Made by a program: the position numbers and the translations under genes | In this document: positions 11,801 to 22,740 of the stretch, piece by piece | Layout of the letters: each line of letters opens with the position of its first letter | Numbering within the stretch: the stretch's first letter is position 1 | Notes under the pieces: model-generated | Seen by the model: only the letters and a program-made list of their open reading frames with translations | What the model was told of the DNA's origin: nothing | Database searches by the model: none | Source: Cunninghamia lanceolata | Lineage: Eukaryota > Streptophyta > Pinopsida > Cupressales > Cupressaceae | Assembly (NCBI GenBank): GCA_027924645.1 | Contig: BSBN01000334.1 | Coordinates: 6,820,001 to 6,884,000, forward strand | Direction of reading: 5' to 3' | DNA: 64,000 bases

Positions 11801-12184
11801 AGTCTGATTCATTATGGAAAGGGCTCTAAACTAGCACCATGCTTTGTTAGACCTTTTGAGGTGTTGGAGAGGATCGGTCCTATTGCTCATCATCTTGCTT
11901 TGCCACCTAGCCTTTCACACATCCGTGATGTGTTTCATGTTTCTGTACTTAGACCTTATTATCTAGATATTGCTCATATTCTTGATTGGACTTCTCTACA
12001 GGTAGAGGACGGGCAACTAGCTTTGGAGCCCATAGGCATTCTACAACACATGAGACTTGCTCTCAAGGGTAGAGACGTGGAGCAGGTCAGGGTCCAGTGG
12101 GATCCTAATGACGAGACTTCTGCTACCTGGGAGGATGCTTCTAGGATGAGAGTGTTATACCCTTATTTGTTTACAGGCTTCTAG
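8900..12184 (+). pseudogene. Chromovirus pol remnant (protease, RT, RNase H, integrase, chromodomain)
   Basis: Protease: the active site reads YSGASDSF at 8913, so the catalytic Asp codon is now TAT; LGMDWLEAH follows near 9130-9155. Reverse transcriptase: [18 protein letters not shown] near 9588, [10 protein letters not shown] near 9735-9765, and the catalytic FLDD at 9924-9935 with both Asp kept. RNase H: CIDAS near 10366 and [11 protein letters not shown] near 10475. Integrase: HH-CC-type zinc region near 10930-11060, then SIAF near 11138, where SMDF is expected, so the first catalytic Asp is lost; SDR near 11326 and NGQTERVN near 11424 keep the other two acidic residues. The C-terminal chromodomain (RVQWDPND...TWEDASRM) ends at 12184. 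The frame is constant from 8913 to about 11372, shifts once, then continues to 12184. About 19 in-frame stops, 12 of them TAG. Confidence 0.88.
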
Positions 12185-12200
12185 GAGTAAGCCTGACTCT

Positions 12201-12211
12201 AGGGGGAAGGA
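12201..12211 (+). other. Polypurine tract
   Basis: AGGGGGAAGGA immediately precedes TGTAATGCCCC, which starts the 3' LTR. It lies 17 bases after the stop of the chromodomain reading frame, the expected place for plus-strand priming. Confidence 0.8.
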
Positions 12212-15082
12212 TGTAATGCCCCTTTATTTTTGGCTTGTGATTGCTGTTAGTTTTACATTACTCTCTGTTTGATATGAGACAGTTGTTAGCTTTTCCTTTG
12301 CATCCAAACAGTTCTGAGAGATTTGAGTTATTGAGACTATGGTTTATGCTTATTCTGATTGCGATAGATTATGTTTGACTGATTTAACTCTAACATGTGG
12401 TATGAGTTTATGGTGACATTGTTGTTTTTCTAGTTATGATGAGATGGACATGTTTAGTGATGGTTTGATAATATCATGTTTATGCATTTGATTTTAAATA
12501 GAAATAGTTATAGTCTTGTTTCAGAGTGGGGACGGTGTAGTACTACTCGGATCAGGCACCCTACTATGCTGCGATTCTCTATCTCGGTGTGTGTTGATAT
12601 ATATGTATATACAGTTGATCATATACAACCCACTATTTTTACATAGGTTTGCAGGTACCGGGTCTCGTCTCCACCGGACTAAGCAGGTCTGAGAGGGCCC
12701 TACACCATGGATAATGTTGACAGAGATAATATGAGGTTTATTCCCAAGGTCAGTTCAACCTTCAGTTGGTTAGTCATCTTGTGGTCTGAATGCTTACTGT
12801 TGAGTTCTGGGTAGTTAGCCCATGTGTATCTGGGTAATGTGTAATGAGGTAATGTTCTATTAAGAATATTTAATAGCTTGTCAAATATTATGGTATTTTG
12901 CTTAAATTAGAATATTATTTAAGTAAATTCTAATATAGATTAAATGGATTATGTAATGATTGTATTAGGATCTATGTCATAAGTTAATATGGTAATTAGT
13001 ATATCGTATTTTGAAGAAAAGTATTGGATGTTAATTTAATATTTATTTTTGGATAATCATTTATTGATTGGCTAGTTGTTGTATATGTTGGAGATACGGA
13101 AATTCTATGTTAAGTAAAATTTCAAATTTCTCTTAATGAGGGGGATTGTGTAACAGATTTGGGGGTTCCTGGAATTAATGGTTGTCTAATTTTGGTCTCG
13201 GGGAGGTTTTGGTGTGAGAGGGTTTTTATGTCTGTGGTTATGTTTGTTCTGGAGGAGTTTTTGGGAAGAGGCATGTTTCAAAGAAATGTTTTGCGGAGAA
13301 AGGAGGGGAAATTTTGAAAGAGGATTTGATTCTGGAGCGTGAGTTGTACGGGTATGTCTTGTGAATTTTTATATTTTCTTTGTCTTTGTTTTCTTTGAAG
13401 AATTAGATTTCTTGTTGATGGTTATTCTGGCATGGAATAAATCTACTACTCACCCTTGTCACATTTCTAAACTCCTTGCTTTTGTTGGTTGCTCATTGGA
13501 AGGATTGGTAAAACTTTTAATCTGCAAATAATCTCTTCAACCTCAACCTCTTTCTCTCAAATGGTTTAACTGTAACCTTCACCTATAGACCCATTTGAAC
13601 TTCTCCTAATTTTGCGACATTTCTATGCTCTGGCTTAATCCATGAGCTTTTAATCATTTCCTGCATCATTCTTTTAATCCCTTGTAGCAGTCCACATTAA
13701 AATTGTTGAGGCACATGTAATCTTTATGACAGAGTTTAATTAGTCTCAGTCGGCAATCAATCTAACTCCTAGAGGAAACCACGGTATGGAAAAATAATAT
13801 GCACCTTTGAATTAAATCAAATCAATTTCACTAACCTATTCTTTTAATTGAGTCTTGTGACCCTCTTAGACCCTTGTGTCAAACCAATTTCCTTGTCATC
13901 TTTATCTCTGTGTAATGTTATTTTCCTGCATGCAAATGAATCATCAGATGGTGTTAATATTCCTTCGGTCTGGAGGTGAATCTCAAGGAATATAATTTAT
14001 GAGAGGCCCTCGGTCATATTCAAATTGGATTTCAATGTTTTCTTTTTCAAGTTTTAATTTCTAATAAAATTCGTCTGAGTTATTCCTTGCCTAGTGAGAT
14101 GCTGCCTAGGTAACCCCATGGAAGTTGTAAGCAAGTGGAAACTTAATAACTTATTTAGGATGGTTGGGGTAGTAATTCACATAAGAAGATAAGTAAGATT
14201 ACCTCACCCATGCCTTGAGTTCTTTCATAGGCTAAGGGTGGGATGAGAAGGCCTGGTTGGCAAGGCTGACCTCCTCGTCTTCATGAGAGGAAATGTCAGC
14301 TCCGCATGTGTCACCCTATGGGGTCGGTACCTAGAGAGGGGCTACTAGGGTAACCATAGATGGGGGCCAGCTTCTGGTGAGAGATAGCCTGGGTAACCCA
14401 TGCTAGGACTATGCGATAGCACTCTCCTTATGTAGTTCAGTTACTTCTTTATTTTATCTTTGTTGTTATCTTTGGAGTGTAGACTGGTCTTCATGATTGA
14501 TCTTAGGTTGATGTTTTGAGTACTGTCGGGTCTGTACAGTCTTGTCATCATATTTTTCTGTATGGAGTCAGGATCTTATGATTGTGTTCATGGTTGCAAC
14601 ATTGACCTAGCAGAACCTCATTGTTATCTCCTAGCTCGGTGGGGTGGACCTCAGATTTCCACATGGTTGGGAGGCAGAGCTATCCATTAATCTTCTTGGA
14701 TGATCGGTTTAGGATCAGAGCAGGAGTGTTCCAGTTCCAGTTTTCTCTTCATCTTCGAGTTGTTGTATACTTTCATTATTGTACTATTTGTAAAACTGAT
14801 GTAATCGGTCTTGTAACCTTGTATGGAAATTTCTAATTATCCATCCTAGATAATGTAAGATGTATTATTATTCTGTTGCGTTGAGATGCAGATTCTTGTT
14901 TGGTTTTAATTTTATCTGATGTGGTTATGTTCCCTAGAAGTGTTAGCTGATCATTCCATTGAATGTTGTTATTAGTGCAGATATTTATAATGATTAATGC
15001 ATCTCCTTGTTTCAAAAAAAAAAAATTGTATCATTGTCTCTTGCTAGTCTAGCACTCTAGGGTTTCATGGCAGGGCATCACA
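12212..15082 (+). repeat. 3' LTR of the long-LTR chromovirus (2871 bp as bounded)
   Basis: Starts TGTAATGCC after the polypurine tract and ends GCATCACA. Only 14089-15082 has a visible partner in the 5' LTR. The segment 12212-14088 holds no coding motif; near 12650 it has a GCAGGTACCGGGTC phrase and near 13150 a G-rich stretch. Either the two LTRs were recombined from different lineages or an insertion has replaced part of one of them. Confidence 0.7.
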
Positions 15083-15202
15083 CTAATTGCATGGCCAATC
15101 AAACTTAAAATAGGATTATTAAGACTAATACTAAGTTTAGCACACATCAACTGATGGAGGGGCATCTAAATGTCACAACTTTGTAATGTGAAAGGATGGT
15201 TG

Positions 15203-15207
15203 TAATG
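15203..15207 (+). repeat. Target site duplication TAATG (left)
   Basis: TAATG directly precedes the LTR start at 15208 and recurs at 20873-20877 directly after the other LTR. Five bases is the normal size for LTR-element insertion. Confidence 0.9.
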
Positions 15208-15753
15208 TGATGCAAGGACTTTCAGAGGTCATAACTTTTGACTCGGATGTGGGTTTTCTATGAAATTTTATAGGTGGATGCTTTATGAGATGGCATGTGG
15301 TTTCACAAGCCACCCTATCAGTTGAACCCCATCTTGGCACTTTTTCGGGGCTTGAAACTTTCATCTTGGCCCTCAAAATAGCAATTTAGTGTTTTTTCCT
15401 AGTTTTTTAAAAGTTGCTTTTGTTAATAACTCGAAACTCATGTTTCAAATTTAGGATGTTAGTTGGCTTTTCATCCGACCTTAGTTTTAGGAAGTTTTTG
15501 GGAAAAAAACTAGATTCTCAAGGTATGAATGTAAAATTACCTAAAATTGTAAAATCTGACAATTCTTGAAATCTGCCAAAAAAGGTATTTTTTTTATTCT
15601 TTTGTTTTCTTGGATATAAGAGAGTTTTCTCTCATTGTACTAGCAGAGTTGGTGAATAGAAGTTTTTTTCTTTTTTCCAGTTTTTCCAAATGTTTGGCTC
15701 TCACACATGATTAATGGCACAATTCTATTGAGTGTATGTTGTTGGCTACATCA
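15208..15753 (+). repeat. 5' LTR (546 bp)
   Basis: Aligns to 20331-20872 end to end with scattered substitutions and small indels. It has TG...CA ends and the primer site starts three bases downstream. Confidence 0.92.
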
Positions 15754-15755
15754 TC

Positions 15756-15767
15756 TGGTATCAGAGC
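15756..15767 (+). other. Primer binding site, initiator tRNA-Met
   Basis: A perfect TGGTATCAGAGC, two bases past the LTR end. Confidence 0.93.
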
Positions 15768-15773
15768 AGGAAG

Positions 15774-16960
15774 ATGGCTGCGAGAGGAAGAAGAAGAGAC
15801 AATTTTGCCTAGATGCCAAGAGAAATGCAAAATCTACAAAGGCAAGTAGTAGAACTTACAACACAGATAGAAAACCAAAGACTGGGTAGAGGAGGAGATG
15901 AATCTGATGAAGAGATAGGTTGAGGAGGTGTAGATCAAGATACAGAACATGAAGAAGAATTAGAAGGTATGCGTTTTGAAGAGAGGATACTCAGGGCCTT
16001 AGAAGGGAAAAATGAAGGGGTCAAGGTAGATGTTTCAAATTATGCAGGTAGTCTTAAACAAAAGGAGTTGATACATTGGTTGAATGACATGAGAAATTTT
16101 TTTAAATGGAAATCCATGATAGAGGAAAAGAAAGTCAAATTCCCATACACCAAATTAAAGGGTCATGCAATGATTTTGTGGGATCATCTTCAAAAGGAAT
16201 GAACAAGGAAAGGCAAGGATAAGATCAGGACATGGAATAAAATGGAGAAGAAGTTGAGAGAAATGTTTTTTCCCATAGATTATGTGTAAACCCTTTTCTG
16301 TAGGTTTTAAAATTTAAAGCAGAACCTCTCTTCTGTGCAAGATTATACAAATGAGTTTTATACGCTGTCTATACATATAGAACATCAAGAAACTGATGAA
16401 CAGATGGCTGCTAGATATGTGAATGGCCTGAAACTCTCTAGTCAAGATGAATTGAATATGCATCGACTCAACAGTATGGAAGAGGCTTACCAATTGGCTC
16501 TAATGGATGAATAAAAAACAAAAAAGACATTACCATCAAAGGAATAGAGGAGGAAGAAGGGGTACATCAACCCCATTTTGAGGAGGTTCAAATTATGGCA
16601 GGGGAGAGTCATCCCATGGATTGGAAAAACAAGTAGACACTCGATAAGATCCTCTGAATCAAGAACGAGGAAGGGGATTTCAAAGAGGTAGAGGTTATGG
16701 TAGTGGTAGAGGATGGGAAAACCAGAAAAGGCCTTTCACTTATTTCAGATGTGGAGAAGAAGGTCATAGGGCATTTGAATTCTCAAATTATAACATGCAA
16801 GAAAGAAATCAAGGAGGACAACCTAGGGTGAACCTGATTCAAATGCACCATGATGTGGAAGGGATGGAACTATAGGTTCCACCAGATGTGGGAGAAAGTG
16901 TCATGATGAGAAGAGCAATGGTGATTCTAGAGAAGGAGAAAACACAAGCCAAAAGCTCTG
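15774..16960 (+). pseudogene. Chromovirus gag remnant with damaged zinc knuckle
   Basis: The ATG at 15774 opens a basic start (MAARGRRRRDNF). A TAG follows soon after, then a coiled-coil-like QNLQRQVVELTTQIENQ stretch. The capsid core is clear at 15969-16200 (FEERILRALEG; LIHWLNDMRNFFKW; KLKGHAMILWDHLQ) and continues after stops near 16200 and 16287 with QDYTNEFYTL and LNSMEEAYQLALMDE. The zinc knuckle near 16741 reads YFRCGEEGHRAFEF: the first and last cysteines of CX2CX4HX4C are now Tyr and Phe, so it could not bind zinc. The knuckle lies in a different frame from the capsid. Confidence 0.85.
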
Positions 16961-16979
16961 ATTGTTCATGGCTTTGAAC

Positions 16980-17484
16980 CAATATCTTCAGAACCAGATG
17001 CACTTCAGGTGGCAAGGAATGTCAAGTTATTGTTGATGGAGGTAGTTGTGAAAATATGGTTTCTCAAGAAATGCTAGAAAAATTGAATTTACACTATGAA
17101 AAACATCCTCATCCATACCGCATTGCATGGTTTAAAAAAGGAAATGAAGTCACTATTGATAAAAGATGCCTAATTAAGTTTAGCATAGGGAAGATCTATC
17201 AGGATGAGATATGGTGTCATGTTGTCCCAATGGATGCCTGTCATGTGTTATTGGGAAGGCCATGGCAGTATGATAGAAAAGTTATGCATGATGGAGAGAA
17301 AAACACATATACCTTTTGGAAAGATGGCTCTAAGGTGATTTTATTACCTCTCAAGGATGAAGGAAAAGGTGAGACCATGTTGTCTAAAAGAGATCTTGTT
17401 AAAGAAATGAAGGTGACAGGGTGTTTCTATGCATTAGTAGTGAAAAAAGGTGAAGAGGAAGACATTTCAATTCCCCAGAAGTAG
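16980..17484 (+). pseudogene. Aspartic protease segment of the chromovirus
   Basis: The active site reads VDGGSCENMVS with the Asp codon at 17035. DGGS rather than DSGS is usual in this group of plant chromoviruses. LGRPWQYDR near 17250 and HDGEKNTY near 17288 are family hallmarks. The open stretch 17056-17484 (142 codons) is the longest intact piece of this domain and ends at a TAG after FSIPQK-like residues. Reverse transcriptase follows in another frame. Confidence 0.87.
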
Positions 17485-18950
17485 CAGAGCTATTAAAAGA
17501 ATTTGTTGATGTTTTGCCTGATGAATTGCCTGATGGTCTACCGCCAAAGAGAGATATTCAGCATCATATTGATTTGATTCTAGGAGTAACTCTACCCAAC
17601 CAAGTAGCTTATAGGATGAATCCAACACAACATGAAGAGTTGAATAAGTAAGTAACATAACTCATAAGTAAAGGTGTGGTGAGAGAGAGCATGAGCGCAT
17701 GTGTTGTACCTGCATTGTTGACCCCAAGAAAAGATAGAACATGGAGGATGTGCACTGATAGTAGAGCAATTAATAAGATTACCATCAAGTATCAATTTCC
17801 TATACCTCGTATGGAGGACATGATGGATGTCCTTGCAGTGGCCAAATATTTCAGCAAGATTGACCTACTAATTGGCTACCACCAAATCCGGATCCGAGAA
17901 GGGGATGAGTGGAAGACAGCCTTTAAGACTAATGATGGATTATATGAGTGGATGGTTATGTCATTCGGGTTATCAAATGCACCTAGCACATTTATGAGAT
18001 TGATGAACACTATACTACGACCTTACATTTGCAAGTTTGTGGTAGTTTATTTTGATGACATTTTGGTATTTAGTAACAGCAAAGAAGAGCACCTACAACA
18101 CTTGAGGATCATCTTTGGTGTGTTAAGGAAGGAGAAGCTCTATGCCAATTTGAAGAAGTGTAGGTTCATGCAGGACAGTTTGGTTTTTTTAGGCTTTGTC
18201 ATTTCTAAAGATGGTGTCAGAATGGATCCAGAAAAGGTTAGGGCAATTCTAGAATGGCCTAGTCTAAGCAGCATCACAAAGGTAAAAAAATTTCATTGCT
18301 TGGCCACATTCTATCAAAAGTTCATTCTAAATTTCAGTAGTATTGTAGCTCTTATAACAAATTGCACCAAAGGAAGGGAGTCTGTATGGACCAAGGACAC
18401 TGAGGAGAGATTTAAGTACTTGAAGCAAAAGGTAACAGAAACACCTATACTTGCATTTCCAAATTTTGATAAGGTATTTGAAGTAGAATGCCTTCCATGT
18501 GGGAATAGGTGTTGTGCTTAGCCAAGATGGAAAACCTATAGCTTTCTTTAGTAAAAAGATGAATGAAGCGAGAAAGAATTATTCTATTTATGATTTGGAA
18601 CTTTACGCAGTTGTTCAAGCATTGAGGCATTGGAGACATTATGTAGTTCCCTAGGAGTTTGTATTGTTTACAGATCATATTGTACAAGATACTTGAACAT
18701 GCAAAAAAAGTTGAATAGTAGGCATGCCAAGTGGGTCTCTTTCTTGCAGGGTTACAATTTTGTTAAGTAGGTGTGTTGCAAATATGTTAAGTAGGCATGT
18801 TGCACTTTTAACCACAATGGAAATTGAGGTGATTGGTTTTGATGACATAAAAAATTTGTATGAGTCTAATGATGATTTTTGGGAGATTGTGGAACAATTG
18901 AAGGCACCAGTATCTGGTAACTTGGCTCACTTTAGGTGTGAATATTTTAT
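17485..18950 (+). pseudogene. Reverse transcriptase and RNase H of the chromovirus
   Basis: RT begins near 17500 (LPDGLPPKRDIQH). It is open for 281 codons at 17676-18521, with [13 protein letters not shown] near 17857, [17 protein letters not shown] near 17959 and the catalytic YFDD at 18048-18059, where YIDD is more common and both Asp are present. The frame changes near 18510. RNase H continues as [19 protein letters not shown] and YDLELYAVVQALRHW to about 18650, after which stops accumulate. The first RNase H Asp region (EVEC...) is disrupted at the frame change. Confidence 0.9.
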
Positions 18951-18954
18951 GTAA

Positions 18955-20330
18955 GATGGGTATCTATTTAAAGGAAAACAACTATGCATACCAACTGGCT
19001 CTATGAGGGAAAACATTATCAGAGAATTTCATAGTAGTGGGTTGGATGGACATTTTGGCAAGGACAAGACAATAGCCTTGATAGAAGATAAATATTATTG
19101 GCCAAAGATGAAAAGGGATATAACTAAGTATGTAACAAGGTGTAGAATCTGCCAAGTGGCTAAGGGACATTCACAAAATACAGGGTTGTATATGCCATTA
19201 CTAGTACCAACTACACCATGGACATATTTGAGCATGGACTTTGTGTTGGGACTTCCACATACTCAATGAAGTAATGACTTCATTTTTGTAGTTGTTGATA
19301 GGTTCTCCAAGATGGTTCATTTTATTGCCTATAAGAAAACTAATGATGCATCGAGGGTAACAGAGTTATTTTTTTCAGAAGTTGTTTGACTACATGGTGT
19401 TCCAAAGACTATTACCTCTAATAGGGATACCAAATTCCTCAGTCATTTCTGGAGGACTTTATGGGAGAAGATGGGGACTAAGTTACAGTTTAGTAGTGCT
19501 TATCATCCTCAAATGGTTGAGCAAACAGAGGTAGTCAATCAGAGTCTAGAAAATTTGTTGAGGTGTATTGTTGGAGAAAACCCAAAATAATGGGACATGG
19601 CATTACCCCAGGTTGAATTTACTTATAATAGTTTTGTTAACAGATCAACGAGAAAGTCCCATTTCCAGATTGTGTATGGTAGGAACCATCAGGGTGTTCT
19701 AGATTTAGCACAGCTACCAATGAAAGATAGGGTCAGTGATGATGGGGAAGTATTTGCAGAACACCTTCAACAGTTGTAGAAAGATGTGAGACAGAAGTTA
19801 CAGGATAGTAATGAGAGGTACAAGAATATAGTGGATACTAGTAGGTGACATCAGACATTTAATGAAGGTGATTTAGTGATGGTATATTTTAGAAAAGACC
19901 AGTTTCCTACTGGAACATACCACAAGTTGAAGTACAGGAAAATTGGTCCTTGCAAAATTACAATGAAGATCAATGATAATGCATATGAGGTCAGTTTACC
20001 AGATGATCTCGATATTTCTTCTGTGTTTAATATTTCTAATTTATATGCATTCCATGGTGAGGATGATGCTGCAGATAGTCAACCAGAAGTGGCATGGCAC
20101 CACCACATTCCCCATAAGAAGAAGGAAAATATTGCACAGGTTCTTGATAAGAAAACTATCTACACTAGGCAAGGGCATTACAACAAGTATTTAGTACAGT
20201 GGGAAGGATTGGCACCAATAGATCGCATGTGGATTATAGAGTGGGAAGTGTAGAGGTTAGATCTAGTCAAATGGCAGTAGTTCAAAGACACTCACTTGCA
20301 GGAGTTGCGTTCTTTTCAACCAGAGGAGAA
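18955..20330 (+). pseudogene. Integrase and chromodomain of the chromovirus
   Basis: The zinc-binding part is intact at 19003-19200 (EFHSSGLDGHFG...CRICQVAKG). The catalytic core has SMDFVLGLP near 19230 (first Asp kept) and TSNRDTKF near 19408, where SDRD is expected, so the second catalytic Asp is Asn. HPQMVEQTEVVN near 19507 keeps the Glu. Stops at about 19267, 19388 and 19588 break it. The linker near 19876-20090 leads to a chromodomain at about 20140-20250 (KYLVQWEGLAP...MWIIEWEV), followed by a TAG. Confidence 0.88.
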
Positions 20331-20872
20331 TGATGCAGGGACTTTTGGAGGTCATAACTTTTGACTCGGATGTGGGTTTTCTATAAAAATTTACAGGTGG
20401 ATGCGTTATGAGGTGGCATGTGGTTTCCCAACCCACACTAGTTGATTGGACCCCATCTTGGCACTTTTTTAGGGCTTGAAACTTTCATCTTGGCCCTCAA
20501 AATGGCAATTTAGTATTTTTTTTCTAGTTTTTTAAAAGTTGCTTTTGTTAATAACTCGAAACTCATGTTTCAAATTTAGGATGTTAGTTGGCTTTTCATC
20601 CTACCTTAGTTTTAGGAAGTTTTTAGGAAAAAAATGGATTTTCAAGATATGAATGTAACATTACCTAAAATGGCAAAATTTGACAATTATCAAAATCTAC
20701 CAAAAAAGGTAATTTAAAAAAAATATTTTTTTTCTTGGATATAAGAGAATTTTCTCTCATTGTAGCAACAGAGTTGGTGAATAGAAGTTTTTTTTTCTAG
20801 TTTTCCAAATCTTTGGCTCTCACACATGATTAAAGGCACAATTCTATTGAGTGTATGTTGTTGGCTACATCA
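20331..20872 (+). repeat. 3' LTR (542 bp)
   Basis: Starts TGATGCAGGG after a purine run CAGAGGAGAA (polypurine tract at about 20321-20330) and ends CTACATCA. The TAATG target duplication follows at 20873-20877. Confidence 0.92.
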
Positions 20873-20877
20873 TAATG

Positions 20878-21617
20878 GTCAGTCTTGCAAAAAAAACAAC
20901 AACAAATTTTACTTAAACATAGACAATTGAGATAGGAAGTCAACAATGAATTATAACAAAAGTGTCATGAAATAAATGTAGTTAGGGATAGTAAGCCAAC
21001 AATAAATTATAACAAAAGTGCCATCAAATAGACATTTAAACCATGGTCAAAAAAAATTTAATCAAAATTTTAATAAGGTTTAAGAATAATGGACACCTAA
21101 CCTATTACATTATCCAAACAAGCAACACTAAAATTTTAAGTAACATATTTACAAGAGACCAACACCTAACATTATCGAATACAATTATACCTCATAGATA
21201 TTAAACATTATCCACCAATCTAGAAACAAATAAAAAGGAAAAGAGTTGTCAAAAGGTGCTCAACAATCTGCTTCAAGAAAGTCCTAAAAGAAAAGAGACA
21301 TTAAACACCACTCGATAATGAGATATTAAAAAGTTCATGAGTGTGAACATGTGTATGAAAAAAAGGGACACTTGGGTTGAATGAAAGAACTCAATAGTTT
21401 TTGATTATATAAGGTGGCTAAACAAGGGGCCGAACCCTTAACAAAAGCAGAGAGGCCCGAAGACAAAACAGGGCCTTACACCAAAAACAACATATACCAC
21501 CAGTACATAATGCCAGCAGAACCAACAAAACTAGCAACTAACACTAAAGCCAAAAAATAGAGTAACAGAGTATCAACAGTAAAATAACAAAGACAGAGGA
21601 GACCACAACTCTCCTTA
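20878..21617. other. Unassigned AT-rich flank
   Basis: No coding motif seen. The last 200 bases (21418-21617) read on the minus strand as the T-rich trailer just downstream of the unknown gene that ends at 21618. Confidence 0.4.
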
Positions 21618-22740
21618 CTAGACCATAGAGTTAATAATAGCATCCACTTGTTCAGCCAAATCATCACTATCAGTATTAACAGTAACTCCCAAATACTTCA
21701 TCACAGAGAGGTTAAGGAGAGTAGAGGTTCTGAGCACAATGGAGAGAACCTGTTCCAGCTTCGCAATGCGGACCCACAGACCTGTAAGATCAGCCCCCAG
21801 ACCATCATCAGTCTCCATAGCATCCTTGGCTTATTCCACAAACATATTGCCTGCTTTGTCAGCACGTCCAGTAGAGTCAGCTGTTTCCTCCCCTGAATCA
21901 TGCGTTTCCTGTTTGTCTTCCTCATCACCTGAAATATCCTGAATCTCCACATCCCTGTCGTCATCCCCTCGGGTGGATTCATCCGAGCCGCTCTCAGAAT
22001 AGTCAATGAATTTGGCAGAGGGAGCCGACTTGCCAGCAATACGCCCAGACCGTCGAACTGCAAAAGAAAACCCCTCCCCACAAGCCTTCACAGAGGAATC
22101 CTTTCGCTGTCCCACCAGGTTCCTACCAAGGGTTTTAGGGGTCTCAACCACAGTTTTCCCAGTACCCATATCACCAGTAACCTTCCGTTTTTTACCCTTC
22201 TTAGAAACAGTCGGGCCCAGGGAATCGACAGGATTAGCCACAGGAGTACAAACTTCAGCAGTATTGATAGGAACAAGGAGGGCCTGGGTTCAACAACATC
22301 AGGAATATCCTTAGGGTTAGAGGAGGGCTCGTCGTCCCCACTAGTGGCAGGAATGGACTTAGAGGGCTCAAGGGCAAGATGATGATTATACAAATAGAGA
22401 ATAAGGCCCTGATGGAGAGGGATAGGCTTCAGAGCAAGGTTTTTAGCCATTTTCACCCGAACCCTAAGGACAGAACACTTGAGGGAAGAAAGCAAATAAA
22501 AAGGAAAACTAATTTTAACATTGCAACGGAAATGATTTAACAGGGGGAGGTGGTAGTTATAAAACCTGGTAAAACGCCCCTCGAGGGTAAAGTATTTCAT
22601 GAGGATAAAACAAATAGCGTCCCATGGCTCCAGCAGTTTGGCTCTGTCAAAACCGCCCTGGTAAGGGACCAATTCTTCACCATCTCCGAGGAAGAGCTGC
22701 TGGCTGGAGAGGTCCGCAATAGTTAATAGTTAATAGTACT
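21618..22740 (-). pseudogene. Unrecognised protein family, locus 1 (possible retroelement ORF1)
   Basis: I do not recognise this protein. The minus frame is open from about 22740 to 22090. It contains GGFDRAKLLEPWDAI, then TLEGRFTRFYNYHLPLLNHF (about 22590-22531), SFPFYLLSS and HQGLILYLYNHH. A one-base frame change near 22290 moves to the frame of 22241-21831, which has a basic KKGKKRKV patch resembling a nuclear localisation signal and then a long acidic Ser/Asp/Glu stretch. A TAA near 21827 interrupts it; the frame resumes (METDDGLGADLTGLW...) in a heptad-like tail and ends at the TAG at 21618. The same motifs in the same order occur at 62276-63760, so this is a dispersed repeat-encoded protein rather than a random frame. 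Its role is unknown. Confidence 0.65.

Larger units (their letters stand above)
6444..15082 (+). mobile_element. Ty3/Gypsy chromovirus with long LTRs (Tekay/Del-like), decayed
   Basis: A 5' LTR end at 7438 is followed by an initiator-Met-type primer site. Next come gag with a CCHC knuckle, protease, reverse transcriptase, RNase H, integrase and a C-terminal chromodomain in that order, then a polypurine tract and a 3' LTR ending at 15082. Chromodomain plus long LTRs is typical of the Tekay/Del branch; I assign the branch by general resemblance only. The coding region spans about 4.6 kb in nearly continuous frames but has about 40 stop codons. The left boundary is uncertain because the two LTRs match only over their last 995 bases. 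Confidence 0.85.
15208..20872 (+). mobile_element. Complete but broken Ty3/Gypsy chromovirus, 5665 bp
   Basis: Two LTRs (15208-15753 and 20331-20872) start TGATGCA and end CTACATCA, with a perfect primer site, gag, protease, RT, RNase H, integrase, chromodomain and a purine tract between them. The TAATG target duplication is intact. The element inserted into 120-odd bases of unassigned sequence that follows the previous element. Several frame changes and stops make it non-functional. Confidence 0.93.

Noticed and set aside
7579..12184. Reassigned genetic code with TAG read as Gln
   Set aside because: CAG and CAA are still used for Gln throughout the same frame, TGA and TAA stops also occur, and catalytic residues are lost. 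Mutational decay explains it better.
15707..15889. A separate small gene overlapping the second chromovirus's 5' LTR
   Set aside because: The frame spans the LTR end and primer site and is out of phase with the gag start at 15774.
21648..22314. Plus-strand reading frames opposite the unknown protein
   Set aside because: They are shadows of the minus-strand frame, which alone has homologous motifs at 62276-63760.
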